The notes: generated by a model from the letters alone, not told the origin. 64,000 nt of DNA from Phlyctochytrium arcticum (GCA_025602905.1 JAHLKI010000026.1:310001-374000); one strand, 5' to 3'. Shown: positions 25,407 to 41,917, counted from the stretch's first letter. A program made the numbers and translations.

Positions 25407-28400
25407 TTAATGAGCAAAGGCAGGCTGTAAACGAGAGTCGGCTTTCAGCTTTGAGTCCAGCTCTATATAACGTTCTGGTGCGGTCTCCTTGTGCTATAGA
25501 AGATGACTCCGGTGAGGATTTTCACACCATCGATTGTAACGTATAGGACTTCGTACCTTGGCCAATCGCTTTTCCAAAATGTGTATCTTGAATAATGCGT
25601 CGTTACAGAATTTGACATACTCTTCAGTCTCTTCCACAGTCATCGAATCGGCGTTTCGCGAGTATGCCAATTGTCGACGCTGATATTCGGCCGTAACCTC
25701 GTCCAGTCGTCCTTGTATGATGTTGGCTTTTTCGATGAGTCTTTCTTTGAAAAATTTGAGGCATGCATCTTTGACCTGTAGAGCCTCCTCCCGAGTGAGA
25801 GTATTGGGATTGGCCTGTAACTTATCGCGTCAAAGGCCACGTCAAAACGGGGATTTTTATTGAGTGAACTCACGTAATTGACCACAAAGGGTGAAAGATA
25901 GTCCAAATCGGTTGCCTTGGCTTCCTCCTCCTCCTTGTACGTTTCCTTCTTTTCCTCACTGGGTAGTTTCGCCTGATTCCTGATGGTATCATAAAACGAG
26001 ATGACAAGAGCCACATCCTTCTCTTCCGCCTGACGGGCAGCGAGAATTTCCTTTACTTCTCGGTCAGACCCCTTGACTGCGGCCAGACATGCCTGCTCGG
26101 CACGAAGACAGTCAAGAAGCTCGGCCAACAAATGTTGTTTTTTCGGCGGTTTCGCATAGGGGTTCACCTAGCGCAAGCGAATCAGTTTCAGGGTTGGCGA
26201 GTGGGTACATAATTCCAGTATTGTACCTCAAAACTAACAGTCAAGTCCAGAAAGCTGTTCTTTTGCTCTGCTGTAGGCTTGTGAAACTCACGAGTCGATG
26301 GAATGATTTTGCTGTCGTCCAGATGGTAGATGACGTTTATCTTAGAAAATGAGAGTATGAGTAACCCGGTGTCGGTGGGTTCATTTGTTCGCATACCTTG
26401 TCCTCCTTCAGGTGGTATGTTCGCTTCTGGGGGTCTTTATGCGAGGGAATGTCTACAATAGCATGCCGATTAGTTTTTGAAAAACCATCACACGTCCAGG
26501 AGTTGCTGACCTGGGTTCCGGTCGTATTTTTCAGCCATCTTCATCATAGCCCCTCGGTTATTTTGGTCGTCTTCCTGACATGATAATTGATATTTAGTCG
26601 TTGCCCGCGAGCTTGGGGAAAGCAGAAACACACCGGCTCTCCATCAAACGAAATACTACGGTAAACCAAGCGATCTTCCCGTTCGGTAAACTCTTCAACA
26701 ATCTTCCCTGAATGATCAGAAAAACATCCCCATAAGCAGATATATACAACAGAGTATACCTTGACAATATCATCTACGCGTTTGACTAGCCCATCAGATC
26801 GTGCCGAAGGATAAAAATGCATTTCCTTTGTCCGATCATCAATGATGATGTGTTCTTTCAAGCCATGGGGTCGTCCGGGATCAAAACATTCGTGCACTTT
26901 GCCATCGTACGGGACCCGAACTCGTGTGCGCAGCTTATCCCTGCAAACATGGTGAATGGGGTTTTTTAGTGTTCAGATGGTAGGTGGTGTACCTTCGATT
27001 AGCAAACTGCTCGTGGATTTCACCATTGAACCCGCACGACTCGTCGGCATAGAATGTAGTCCGCGATACCATTCCATCGGTTCGGAAGTAATCTGCAAAG
27101 ATTTCCTATCAGAGTATCGTTAGCATCCGAGTATAGCTGTAGTACTTAGGGCAAACAAACGTTACATGTCGAGCATTTCGGTACATGATGGTTTTTTGCC
27201 CGGCCGGGCACCGACTTTCAAACTCTTCGCGTCCCAGACTGAGTTTCTCGACCCAACCAGGCGCCAGATCCAATATTTCCACTTCGTTCTCGGAATCCTC
27301 GTCGTCCGAAACTCCCTCTGCTTTATCCGGGTCGTCCAAATTGGGGTCGGTTCCACCTGGCTGAGTATTATCCAGCAACACAAACTCCCATTTGGAATTA
27401 TCGCCCAAGTCAAACGAAATGCCCTATATCAAAATCAGTCAGATAACAAGTCGGTGGGCTTTTTTTATCAGGCATCACTGACTGACCTTTAGACCCTCGT
27501 AGCAGACTTGCATGTTGACCCAATAGTTGATGGAACTAAAGACACTTTCGACGCCAAGATAATGCTCGCAATCTGTCGAGAAGATTCGGCCGCTGGCAGG
27601 CTCTAGTCAGTCCAAATCAAAGAAAATGAATTTGCGCGCCCAAAGATGATATTCAAAATGGGACAAAATCTTACCAATGAAAAACGACTCGGCCACTTCT
27701 CGCTTCCCGGGCAAGACCAAGACCCACGCGTGAATGCGCAGTCCTTTTAACTCATCATCGTCTTCAGACATCATCTATCACATAGCCAATTGGTCAATGC
27801 TAAAAACTCGCTGGGCATCGAGAAAAAACCACTCACGGCTCGAGCTTCGGCTTCCTTCTTTCGCTTCAGCTCAGCATCCTGCAATTCCTTGGCCCGCTTC
27901 TTCTCTTCTTGCTTGACCAAAAAGACACTTCGTAGGTGTCGAGGGGGTTTAACGCGGTATTTTCCACCCGCAGCGGTGGCAGCAGCTCCCGCTGCATTGC
28001 CACCGGTTGCGTTGGTCCGTTCGCCCCCTGCCAAAGATGTATGTGACGCCGCTACAGATGCTGGTCCTCCTTGTTGCTCGCCAGAGGGAATCGATGAGGT
28101 TGACCCTTGCCCTTTGATTGGACTGGTGATACCGACGACATCGCTATCCACCGATGACTCGTCCATGAGCGTGAGGACCCGTGAGGCGTATCCCGACACG
28201 ACATACGCGTCGTACCCCACCCCCCTCAGCAGAGAAACCAACAAGATTGCATAATCAAACGAATTGCCCTGCTGAAGATGAAGAGTGTAGGATGGACCTG
28301 GGATGACGGGGGGCTGGGAGGGGGGAAAAACCAAACATTCAATTTCTGCTGCGCAACCGAGGTCAACCGAGAAACTAACCAGTTCGTGGGCGGGCTCAAG

Positions 28401-29116
28401 GGGCTTGTAAGAGAGAAACTCGGCAACAAAGCTGGCACAGCCGCGGTAATCGTACAATTGCCGGTAAGGCAGTTTGGTAGGTCTTATACTTGCACAGACG
28501 AATTTCTAGCACACCCAAAGATCAGGAAAAGTGCGTTCGCGTGTGCCCTGAAGCGATTCAAAGGTCAGGAACAAACCTTGATACCAAAATGGTTGGGAGG
28601 GCAAAGGAGAAGTTCCTTCCGGCCGGGGAACAGCTGCGCATACTGTCGGGCAAAGTTGTTTACAAAATCCAAAACTAGTCCTTCCTTCTTGGAGGTTGTA
28701 TAGTAACTCTCGGGGACTTTGGATTTGTCCATCAAGTCAGTTTGAAGTTGGTTGAGGCGAGCGGCTTGGGCAGCTTGGAAGGCCTGTTCATGTGCGGTGA
28801 GGAGTTGCGAGGGAAGGAGTGGGGGTGATGGCGGAGGGGAGTGTGCGGCATTATGATGACTACCGTCCGCATTGCTGAGTACATCCGTCGCAAGAAGGTT
28901 GCTCTGATCCGGGTTACCATTGTCGTCTCCCTCGGCGATAACATCAATAGCTGAGCCAGGAAGCTCGCTTCCCCGACTGAGGGCCGTGCGGGAAGCGCGG
29001 CCAGTCAGCAAGTCTTGGCCAGCTTGGCTAGGAGCTCGGGATCGAGTCGCAGAAGAAGGTGTACCGGGCTGTGATGGAGAGGCGATGCGAGAGGACCTCC
29101 CTTCCGTTGCAAGCAT
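25407..29116 (-). CDS. dynein regulatory complex subunit 7 (DRC7/CCDC135)
   Basis: Start ATG at 29116, stop TAA at 25407-25409, at least ten exons. The N-terminus is an S/P-rich tail not conserved in animals. The conserved core starts with FARQYAQLFPGRKELLLCPP and FGIKVC/FVCTSIRPTKLPYRQL and continues with the transglutaminase-like block DYRGCASFVAEFLSYKPL and QQGNSFDYAILLVSLLRGVG, then YDAYVVSGYASR. This matches the order in DRC7 (FVCTTLRPTQLPY, DWDGCASFVADFL, GNCFDFSTLL, GYDAYCVNGY as I recall). The middle has beta-rich repeats, and the C-terminal helical part has LLDCLRAEQACLAAVKGSD and HKETAPERYIELDSKLKAD. DRC7 belongs to the nexin link of motile axonemes, so the organism swims. Confidence 0.88.
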
Positions 29117-29431
29117 GTCTCAGAAGGGAGCTCTATATCAATATGTACTCCTGGTTTCTGTCAAATGTTTGCAAGATTCAAGATCGGAGCCGCGGTGCCA
29201 AGCCACACCCGACCTTATGTAATGGAGCCTCCATCCGACTTTTCCCGGCATCCGATAGCATCCGAATCTCCGGAGTTTGACCAATTTGGCAGAGGTTCTG
29301 ATGGATGAACAGCAGAAATAAACGGGGTTTCACAATGAGGATATATTTGAAGAGTATATGAAGCAAGCATGAAATGTTATGCTTGTGAATATGAATAAAA
29401 TGATATATGTACGTGAGGCGGCGATCATCCT

Positions 29432-33232
<3,801 letters not shown>

Positions 33233-35093
33233 ATGGCTCCGCCCACAACCGCCGTTCTCAAGGTGGTCATAATTGGGGATGGCTCGGTTGGGAAGACCTC
33301 ATTGCGAAATCAGTATATGCACCAGCGTTTCTCTCACGCTTACAAGGCGACTATAGGCGCCGACTTTGTAACGCGGACTGTCAGCGTTGGAGACCGAAAT
33401 GTTGCTATTCAAATTTGGGATACCGCTGGTTAGTATCACTTGTGACAACCAAGGATGTCAACCATCATTGTTGATGTGTTTATGTCAGGCCAAGAGCGTT
33501 TTCAAAGTCTCGGGGTCGCATTCTATCGAGGTGCAGATGCCTGTATGTGAGTACTGCTAAAATATGTCATCTCATCGCTGAAAACGCTAATCATGTCTTC
33601 TCTGCAGACTTGTTTACGATGTAACAAACCCAGCCAGTACTGCAAGCTTATACAAATGGATGACCGAGTTCATACGACAAGCCGATATTCGTGACCCGGA
33701 ACGATTCCCTTTTGTGCTGGTCGGTAACAAAATGGATGATACCCGCGGGCGAGCTGTCAGTAAATGGGAAGGGCAAGAATTGGCAGTAAAACTAAAGAGA
33801 TTATGTATGGGTCAAGGAGGAGGGGATGGGCCTGAAAATCCTGGAAGCAGGATTGGTGGTGGAAATCGCAATACGATCGGAATGGGAAGACCGCCCGGAC
33901 TGCCTATGCTCACGCGCCGCAAAAGTTTGATGCGGATGATGTCTCCAGCTACGGGGAGTGGTGGTGCAGCAACTATTACCGGAACTGGCGACTCTATCAT
34001 ACCACGTCCTTCTCGCACCCGTATATTTGGTGTCGCGCGTCCCTCCATCTCGACAACCACAATACATCCTGCCCCATCCTCCACAAATCCATCACCTACA
34101 ACTAGCTCCAACCCCGGTATCGCCCGATCGCCTCCCATCTATACCCCGTTACCCCGAGCCCGCGGCGCCCATCTCACTTCGGCGTCCTCAGCAACCCGTC
34201 ATCCGCGCTGGCGTGATAGTATGACGTCCCGGGTATCAACTGCAACCTACTCTGTATATGAAACTGCGTCCGAATTTTCTGAAGACGCAGATGATCGCGA
34301 CTCAGTCTCTACCCGCGGTGGAACAAACGCGTCTCAACCCCCACCAGCAGTCATTGGAATGAATGTTCTCGGCAGGCCCGGGAATGATGAGCATGCCAGT
34401 GATCCAATTGAGCACACTGTCAATATTATACCCCCAACCCCATCGGGAGAGGACGAGTCAAAACGCATGGAGCAGCCGCAAGTAGAAAGGTCCGAATCAG
34501 TTATTTCCAACAGTAAAGCATCGGCAGCTCCCACCCCGCCACCACATACCAATCCTGACCCTCCTAGTAGCTCTGATCCAAATTCGGACCTCGCCGTCGT
34601 GGATAATGCCTCTATCCGAACCACATTAACAAAATCCACCAACTCATCATCATCACCTATATCCTCTGATGATGACACTTCCTCATCATCGTCAAGTCTG
34701 GAGTCGTCTTCCTCCTCCTCCGACGAAGATGATGAGGCAGAGCCAGAAACACCGAGCACACCCTCACAAAGCCCCTTTGCAGATTCAACTATACCCGACC
34801 CATTTCCAACTTCAACCATACCCGCGCCCATCCAACCTCTTCCGTCTCCCGTGCCACAGCCTTCCCTCCCCCTATTCGAAACGTCTGCCAAAGATGGAAC
34901 GCGCGTTGAAGATGTATTTATGTACGTGGCCAAAACGGCTGTGGTGGAACAGGCGCGGATACAACAGGTGCGAATAGAGTATGGAGTGGAGGATGGGGAT
35001 GGGCGGATACACTTGGGAGCAGACGATGGGGATTCGGGGTATAATAGGGAAGGAGAAAGACATCGCCCGAGAATCGGCGCGTGTAATTGTTGA
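33233..35093 (+). CDS. Rab7-like small GTPase with a ~330-residue insertion between G4 and G5
   Basis: The CDS join(33233..33428,33489..33546,33608..35093) encodes 579 residues, against about 205 for normal Rab7/Ypt7. The GTPase core is orthodox: G1 GDGSVGKTS, switch [11 protein letters not shown]3 [13 protein letters not shown], RabF-like FYRGADAC, G4 VGNKMD and G5 [14 protein letters not shown]. After G4 the helix [18 protein letters not shown] runs into a long low-complexity stretch rich in S, T, P, G and N (about 33800-34870) and then resumes at [12 protein letters not shown]. The C-terminus GACNC is a CXC prenylation site. Rab7 controls late endosome and vacuole fusion. The insertion is continuous open frame with no obvious GT-AG intron that would remove all of it. 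Confidence 0.85.
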
Positions 35094-35217
35094 CACGAAG
35101 AAAAATAAGCTCCAAATTAGAGTTGTTACTTTAGGCTACATAGATAGATAAGATGATTTGTATCAGGCATTTTGTGTTTGCGTATGTCTAAATTCGTATG
35201 ATGTCGCCAATTTCATG

Positions 35218-36306
35218 TCATGATCGGGTGGGTTCTTCGGGAACAAGGTAGCCCACACAGCATTTCTCGAGCAATCCATCCACGTTGACCCACGGATGTA
35301 CCTTCATAAACAATTCGGTCGCATCTTTCCCGGCACCTCGCATCAATTGACCGGCTCCACCGGGATGAAACTTGACATACGATGTGCAGTTGTAGACTTT
35401 GCCGCGGATAGCCATCCAAACGTCTGTTCTAGAGCGGTGCTCGCGGATTTGTGTGAGAGTGTAACGTTCCAAGCGCGTGTGGGAGGGTCCACGGAGGAGA
35501 GAGGCTGGAGAGGTGGTAAGCAGACGGGCCCAATCTAATGGGGAGTGACCTGGAGTGAGGGGAACTTTGCGGCGGGGGTTGGGAGCAGTGGAGGATGAAG
35601 AAGGAGCGGACACGCGCTGGTGGGAGGAAATCATGGGGAAAAGGTCGAGGGTATCGGACAACGGTGACTTTTTCTTGTCGTCGTCGTCGTCATCACTATC
35701 GTCGTCAGAACTATCATCGTTTTCTGGAGCTACTATCTTTGGTGGAGAAACATGTCCGCCGACCGGCGTCTTACGGGGCGGTATTACGACGGATGCTCCA
35801 GATCCGGGAGGTGCCAGCAATGCTGATGCGGGCAAATCAGGAACTTTAAAAACTTTGCCTTCCTCCTTCACAACGGTTGGAGGACCAGTTGCAGTAGATC
35901 TTGGCGATAGTCGCGCAGAGTGAGCCGAGAGAGGACTGAGAAGATTTGATCCTGAGAAACCGCCGTCGTTGCCCGCTGATGATGCTCTTGGGGGTGGAAC
36001 CAATGGGACCTTCTCCGGTTGTACGACGGTTGAGACGGTCGGTGCTGTGACTTTGGGAGCAGCAACAGATTCTACTGGTCGTGCCCAAGTGCCCACATCC
36101 AATGATATAGTCTCCCCATCTTCTTCTTCTTCCTCCTCCTCCTCTTCTTCGTCTTCGTCGTCTACGCCTTTGAATGAAAGCTCGGCGAGACTGAAGGCTG
36201 GGATGGTTGGAACAGGGGTTTGGGCGACTGCCGTCGTGGAAACAACCTTGTCGGTATTGCTCATGTTTGACGAATCGTCCGATACGTTTTCGCTGAGCTC
36301 TGTCAT
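35218..36306 (-). CDS. cytochrome b5 heme-binding domain protein (Irc21/CYB5R4 N-domain type)
   Basis: The frame encodes 362 residues from ATG 36306. The first 260 residues are low complexity, including a run of about 15 acidic residues coded by GAA/GAG, and S/T/P-rich segments. The last 110 residues form a cytochrome b5 domain of the type in Irc21 and Ncb5or: the preceding PGHSPLDWARLL motif, then YTLTQIREHRSRTDVWMAIR, GKVYNCTSYVKFHPGG (HPGG, first heme histidine) and FMKVHPWVN (second histidine), ending in GLLEKCCVGYLVPEE. The domain likely transfers electrons as a soluble protein; no membrane anchor or reductase domain is present. It converges with the Rab7-like gene. Confidence 0.88.
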   Translation of the reverse strand: MTELSENVSDDSSNMSNTDKVVSTTAVAQTPVPTIPAFSLAELSFKGVDDEDEEEEEEEEEEDGETISLDVGTWARPVESVAAPKVTAPTVSTVVQPEKVPLVPPPRASSAGNDGGFSGSNLLSPLSAHSARLSPRSTATGPPTVVKEEGKVFKVPDLPASALLAPPGSGASVVIPPRKTPVGGHVSPPKIVAPENDDSSDDDSDDDDDDKKKSPLSDTLDLFPMISSHQRVSAPSSSSTAPNPRRKVPLTPGHSPLDWARLLTTSPASLLRGPSHTRLERYTLTQIREHRSRTDVWMAIRGKVYNCTSYVKFHPGGAGQLMRGAGKDATELFMKVHPWVNVDGLLEKCCVGYLVPEEPTRS

Positions 36307-36907
36307 TATAGGCGGGACCAAGCAGAAATTGCAGCTAAGTAGATGGCCGGAGAAGCTTGCGACTCCTTGTTTGATGAACAGTAGTCACTATTTAGTGAGT
36401 CCTGGTCTTTGATCTTTAAGTTCTTGCAGTTGGGTGGTTTCCCAAAACCAACTTTTCCAAAGTCCGCTGTCCGCTGGCTGGAATGGCGCAGTCGCTGGAT
36501 CTTAGGGTTCTCAGTGAGTGTTTGCGTGTTGTCACTGGAAATGGAGAAGCTCGGCAGTTGAACATCAAAGAAGAGAGGCGCACTTTTCTTATAAACTGTC
36601 ATCTTACTACTGTACAGTTGATACCCTTTCTAATAGGCTTTATCCCGTCCGGACAGCCAGTCGATCAGTTCAGTACTGACAACACACGTCGCGAAGTCAA
36701 CAAGAACAGCAGGGAACATAGGGATGGAGTAGATACTTATCGATAGTTCGGCGAGTTGCAGTTTACCAATACCCCACTGATACCCGCAGCAAAGTGCACG
36801 CCTCTTACGGTGCTTGAGGTGCTGCTACTCGATTGCTGTCGGGTAGACGAGCGTCAAAAACATTAGATACCTTTCTCCAATCCTAATCGTGTCAAGAAGA
36901 GGTGAAC

Positions 36908-39900
36908 ATGCCTACAGCTGTTGAAAGCTCGCCCACCCCGCCTCCTCCTGTGGCCTCAGTCACTCTGCCTCGCCGACCCGATGCTGCCAAATCTGGTGGA
37001 CTCGGTCCAATCACGCCTGCAGGGCTTCGTCGGGTATTGTCAGTCGGGGCTCGCGTACGTGGTGAAGGGGGAGCAGTGGAAAGAATGGTGGCCTCTCGTT
37101 CATTCTCGGCTGAATTCCTGGAAGCCCTGCCCAGTGTGGCGGCGGTAGAGGCAGCAGCAGCAGGACCTGAAGGTGTTGATGGAGCGTCTGTGACTTTGCC
37201 TGCTCAACCAAGCGGAATTGGGGCCGTGTCCCCAAGTCTTAACAGGAAAAGCAAAGCAGCGGTGAGCTTTCTGTGGGATGCCTTCCGGCAAACAGTGTCG
37301 GATCAGCCTACAGCAGCTAGTGTAATGACCGACAGCGCAACGACCAGTGGAACAGAAGCGCGAGCTCCCAGTATCCTGTCGCCTTCCATCAATGCGGCAA
37401 GTGCTGTTAATGAACAAGGTGGAAAACGTGTGTCTCCTTCGACACTTCCGGAAGCATTTGATTCCCGAGAACGAGAAGCTCTCTCAGAACTCGGTGATTT
37501 GTCCCCTGGTACCTTGTCCACTTCTAGTCCGCACTCTGTGTCGTCGAGCAGCAGTCAGCAAACACGATCTTCCGTCGTAGATCAGTCTGGGGACGCCGTG
37601 GCAGGTGCTGCCGTAGCCTATCTCTCACAGAGTGGCGATGAGCGCACCCCACTGGCAAGCAAACGTCGAAACTCAGATTTTCACGAATTGTTTCCCGACT
37701 TGCCCTTGAATGATTTGTTGGTTGAGGGTAAGGACTGCAAGATACACCCCTTTCATTTCATCACAATGTCATTCAATACTTCTGTATCCCAGACTACTCG
37801 TGCGCCTGGCAAAAAGAAGTACTGATTCAAGGGCGAATGTATATTTCACAACACAACATCAGTTTCAGCTCAAATATTCTGGGCTGGGTCACTGTTGTAA
37901 GTATGCCGTTAAAGTATTGCTGTCCACGCCTTGTACTGAAACTAAAGTGTTGAGAATAGGTATCAATACCCCTGTTGGATATCCTATCTATTGAGAAGAA
38001 AAATGTCGCGGGAATCATTCCCAACTCCATTCAATTGATAGCAAAGAACAAGGTTGGTGGACCATACCCGGGCGAAATGTGCCGTTTGCTAAATTCGACT
38101 ATGGTTCAGAGCTTCTTCTTTGCTAGTTTCCTCCAGCGCGATGCGACATTTGCGTTGCTCTACACGCTGTGGGAGGCCACAGTCTCAAAAGCTATACAGC
38201 TTAAGCCCATCTCCCGACCTGATCATTGCGTTTGTACAGAAGATGAATCATGTGCACGGTGTACGATTGCCTTGGGTCAGCCGAAATTGCCAGTTGATGA
38301 GGAAGTGATCAAAAGCAAGGCACGGCGAAGTATGTCGCTCAGTTTTGTCGATACTGAATCTCAAGAGAGGAAGGCAGATGAGATGGGTGTTTTCTCCGAT
38401 TCGGAGTTGGAAACAGCATCCAGGCGTGAAAAGGGGCGTATGAGTGATGAAGTGCCGGAAGGGCCAGCTCGTGGAGAGGCTCCAAAGGAAGATGGCGATA
38501 AGACTGGATTACCTCCTACTGACGAGCCCAGTGATACATCACAACATCGTGCTGATGATAAGGAGGAACAAGATGAGCTAAAACCGCAGTCCCCTCCCTC
38601 ACAAGACATATTGGATGATTCCGAGCCAATTGAAATCGTCCGCAAAGTGAGCAACCAGCACTCATCGGCATCAATCTCACCCAGCGCAAGTGACGTTTCC
38701 CCGGATCTCGCAGTAGAGAGTACACAGCGGCCTCTTCCACCGCCGAAATCACATTCCCACCATAAACAACAGATCCATTCTCACATACCTACTCATCCCC
38801 ATGTCCATATCCCGCACCGCGCGTATCGTGACTCTTCTCCATCTCCTTCCCGTACCATCGCTGCCAAAGTAGCCAAACCTTCCTCAATACGCCAGCGCCA
38901 TCGACGGCGAAAACAACGACCGGCCCGACCAGCATTTGCGGCCATTGCTACTTGCCCCTGTGGAGACATGCATGAGAAAATGACGCCCATTCTAGATGCC
39001 GTCTTTCCCTGCTCTGTACCGAGGCTTTGGACAATGATGTTTGAGTATACCTCTACGAGGGAGGGAGTTTTACGCAAATTTTTAGAGGGGAAAAGAAAGT
39101 GTCGAGGTATGACGCTTGCTTTTGCTTGGATGGAATGTCGTATCTGACTTGCCGTTTTTTGTTTCGCAGATTTTAAAATTGCGGACTGGTCGGCCGCCGG
39201 AGCAGATGTAGATGACCCTACAGATGCTCCGCATAAATCAGAGACTGTATCGTATGCTATGGTCGCAGTCTATTCTAAGCGAAAGCTCGAATACGTTAAT
39301 CCGTTGAGCAACCCGCTGGGTAAGTGCCTAGGATTTTTTTACAGTGCCAGAATAGATTGTAATGAAGGACGTATAGGACCCAAAGAGACGCGGTGCAAAA
39401 TTGTCGAAAGTATCGCCCACAAGTCAAATCAGTCATATATTTGCATATCTCAAATCACTGAAACTCCTGATGTACCTTCAGGGACATCATTTCACGCACT
39501 TGCTCGCGTGTGTTTGACTACAGCTGCAGATGGTTGTACCAGACTGCGTGTTTCCTGTTCGGTCGAATGGACCAAGAGTTCGTGGCTAAAAAGTGCCATC
39601 AACACTGCTGTTCCTGGAGGCCTGAAAAGCTACCACGTTGAATTGGAGGCGGCGCTGCGAGAGTATTTAGTGTTGCATCCAGACGTTCAGCAAGGAGCTG
39701 CCACCACCGATCATCAGGCAGGCAACGAAGGCAGTGGGAGTGACGGCGAATATATGGAGGACGAGGAAGATCTGGAAGGTGATGCTGCATTGGGAGAGGC
39801 AGAAGACATTTCCAGTAATGTTTTGCGCCCCCATCACCATCGCGCTCATCCCCTGGCCGCCGAACTTGCCGAACTCGAGCGCACGGACCGCGAAACATCA

Positions 39901-40266
39901 CTACGCCATCGAACCCAACAAAATCAAACAGCACAACAGCGGAAGCTACTCTTTCCCTCGCATCATGCGAAACCGGAACCTCCAGATATTGCATTCCGAA
40001 CTCCCACCGAGGGCACCATACTCCGACCATTCATACCTTCGCGACGAACACAGCAGGCCCCTGTACCCTTTGGCTCAAAAGCGTTTTGGAAGGCCGCCGT
40101 CACAGTTCAACGATCGATTTTCGGGAGCTGGATGGGCTTGGCTTTGCTCGCCTTACTTATCGTTCTGTCCATCGTAGTTTCTTTTGGTCTCCTTCGTTGG
40201 GTCATCAAACGCGAGGTGGAGCACGCTCTGGCGCTACTTCTAGCTGACCGACGGCTAGGAGTCTGA
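36908..40266 (+). CDS. GRAM and VASt domain protein, Lam/Aster-type sterol transporter
   Basis: The CDS join(36908..37727,37793..37896,37960..39106,39170..39319,39377..40266) encodes 1036 residues. A disordered N-terminus precedes a GRAM domain that begins NSDFHELFPDLPLNDLL, with SCAWQKEVLIQGRMYISQHN and FASFLQRDATFALLYTLW. An S/E/P-rich linker follows, then a VASt (StART-like) domain from about MHEKMTPILDAVFPCSVPRLW through DWSAAGADVDDPTDAPHKSE and SQITETPDVPSGTSFHALAR; the first of these is quoted only in part here as PILDAVFPCSVPRLW. A single C-terminal membrane helix (LALLALLIVLSIVVSFGLL) anchors it, probably in the ER. Lam/Ysp and Aster proteins move sterol from plasma membrane to ER at contact sites. 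Confidence 0.9.
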
Positions 40267-40413
40267 ATTTTTTTCTTCTTGCCATATATGTTCTGATACC
40301 CGGTACAGAAGTCATGTACACCGTTGTTTATATGTATATATCCTTGTTTTTAGTTTTTTTTAGCTTGGTAAACATATCCGAATCAGTATCCGAATCCTGA
40401 TCCAATCAAAACG

Positions 40414-41917
40414 ATGAAGGACGGAACGCGTCCGAGTCTCCAAGATCGCAAACTTCCTCAATCGAGGATCTTGCCACAACGTCTTCCCGGACGACCTTTT
40501 TGGTTCCCCACCGAATCTATCATCCGCCCACACACTCGCCCTTGCCTTTTGCACCTTACACGTATCCAGCATGCACCACTTGCCTGTCGAAACTTGAGGC
40601 GTCGGCAAGTTGCTGGAGATGCAAAAGATGCCAATCGACTTATCCGACTTCGGAAGTGGGAGTGCGCTGGCGGGTTAGGCTTCAAGGAAGGGTGCAGAGT
40701 GAATTGAGCAAAAGTACATGACTCTTTTACTATTCTGTCTGCAATTCTATTGACCAAACTTTCCGTGATATATAGTCACACTATTTGGGCCCGCATTAGA
40801 CCGGGTTTTTGGTTGCACTGCCAAAGAATTTCACACTCGGTTCAAAGCCCGAACGCAGAATGATTATGTTGTTGTAGAACCATTTGGCAAATGTGCTGCC
40901 CGGCTCGCGCAAGCATTTGACCGCTTATTGGTTGGGGCATATCTGCAGATCGCGGTGTCGGAAAAGTTCATTGTTCACGACAGTGGGGATGCATCTAACG
41001 CTGAGAGCCCCAGGAACCATCAAGAAGATGGCCCGGAGCAGCGTGTGGACGACTTGACTGATCTCATTGCGGCGCTGAACATTGAAGCCCAGGGAGGCCA
41101 AAAGGGACGCGCGACACACTTGAGCGGCTCCGAGCGGCGACGTTTACGATGGAAACTAAAACCAGATGCGGCCATTAGTGTCATGGAAGTAGTCGGAGGA
41201 GTGCCTTCAACAATTATGGAGGAATTGGGATGGGAAGAGGTCAAGCGGCGGACTACCCGGAAGACGGCAATCAAAGCATCCCCGCTTGACGATGAAACTT
41301 TTGAGAGTGCGCCAGGTCTTTGTTTGCCTTCAAGGCCTGTAGAGAACCATCACGACGACAGTGCTTCACACACAAGTGAGGACCTTTCAGATTGGCCAGA
41401 AGAACTGCAGGATGTTGTGTGTGACCCAACAGTTACGCGCTGTGCATTTGTGCTGGAAGAGATTCCTTGGAATGTGCTGGAAGCGGAAATTAACAAGCAG
41501 GCGATTGAGGAGAGGGACGAGGAGAGACGGTCCCAACATGTCACCAAGCCCGTCCAAAATGATTTACAACCATTACCCCCCGTTTCCCTCAAATCACCCA
41601 TGCTACTTGGTCTTTTGGCGCTAGCGGAACAAGGCACATCTCAACGCACTCCCTTGCAGAGCACTGATACATTCTCTACTCCACGTGACGAGTCGCCACA
41701 GGTCGAAACGCAGTCACAGATGCACGAGATTTCTGCATTGTTGCAAGGGCTGGACCTGGACGATCTGGACGATGGGGGTTATTACTTTACCCAGCAACAG
41801 GTTCAAGCGTCTGGGGTGAACAAGACAGTCCAGCCGGCAGACGACGATGAGGAGGACGATGATCTGATCCGGGTTTTAGCTAGAGTTTGCCTAGAGGATG
41901 AAGACGATGACTTTTAA
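40414..41917 (+). CDS. DDIAS-like zinc-finger/OB-fold protein
   Basis: The frame before the intron 40699-40775 has YPACTTCLSKLEASASCWRC then KRCQSTYP, a CxxC...CxxC zinc ribbon inserted in an OB fold, and WRVRLQGRVQ. After the intron it continues ITLFGPALDRVFGCTAKEF and QAFDRLLVGAYLQIAVSEKF. This order matches the N-terminus of human DDIAS (noxin), which resembles the RPA1 C-terminal domain: YPSC...C, YRYKLSLKV, VFG-x-CLDTFFGLTA. The remaining 300 residues are acidic and low complexity. The 5' end is unresolved: the ATG at 40414 is in a different frame from the zinc-ribbon exon, whose frame is open from 40401 without an ATG, so a first exon or intron is missing from this model. Role in DNA damage response is by analogy only. 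Confidence 0.55.

Noticed and set aside
33800..34870. An unspliced intron in the Rab7-like gene
   Set aside because: The whole segment stays in frame for more than 1 kb and all confirmed introns here are 50-70 nt (one 277 nt), so a real coding insertion is more likely, although transcripts could still overturn this.
36119..36165. Microsatellite in the cytochrome b5 gene
   Set aside because: The TTC/TCC/TCG run on the plus strand simply codes for the acidic stretch of the protein on the minus strand.
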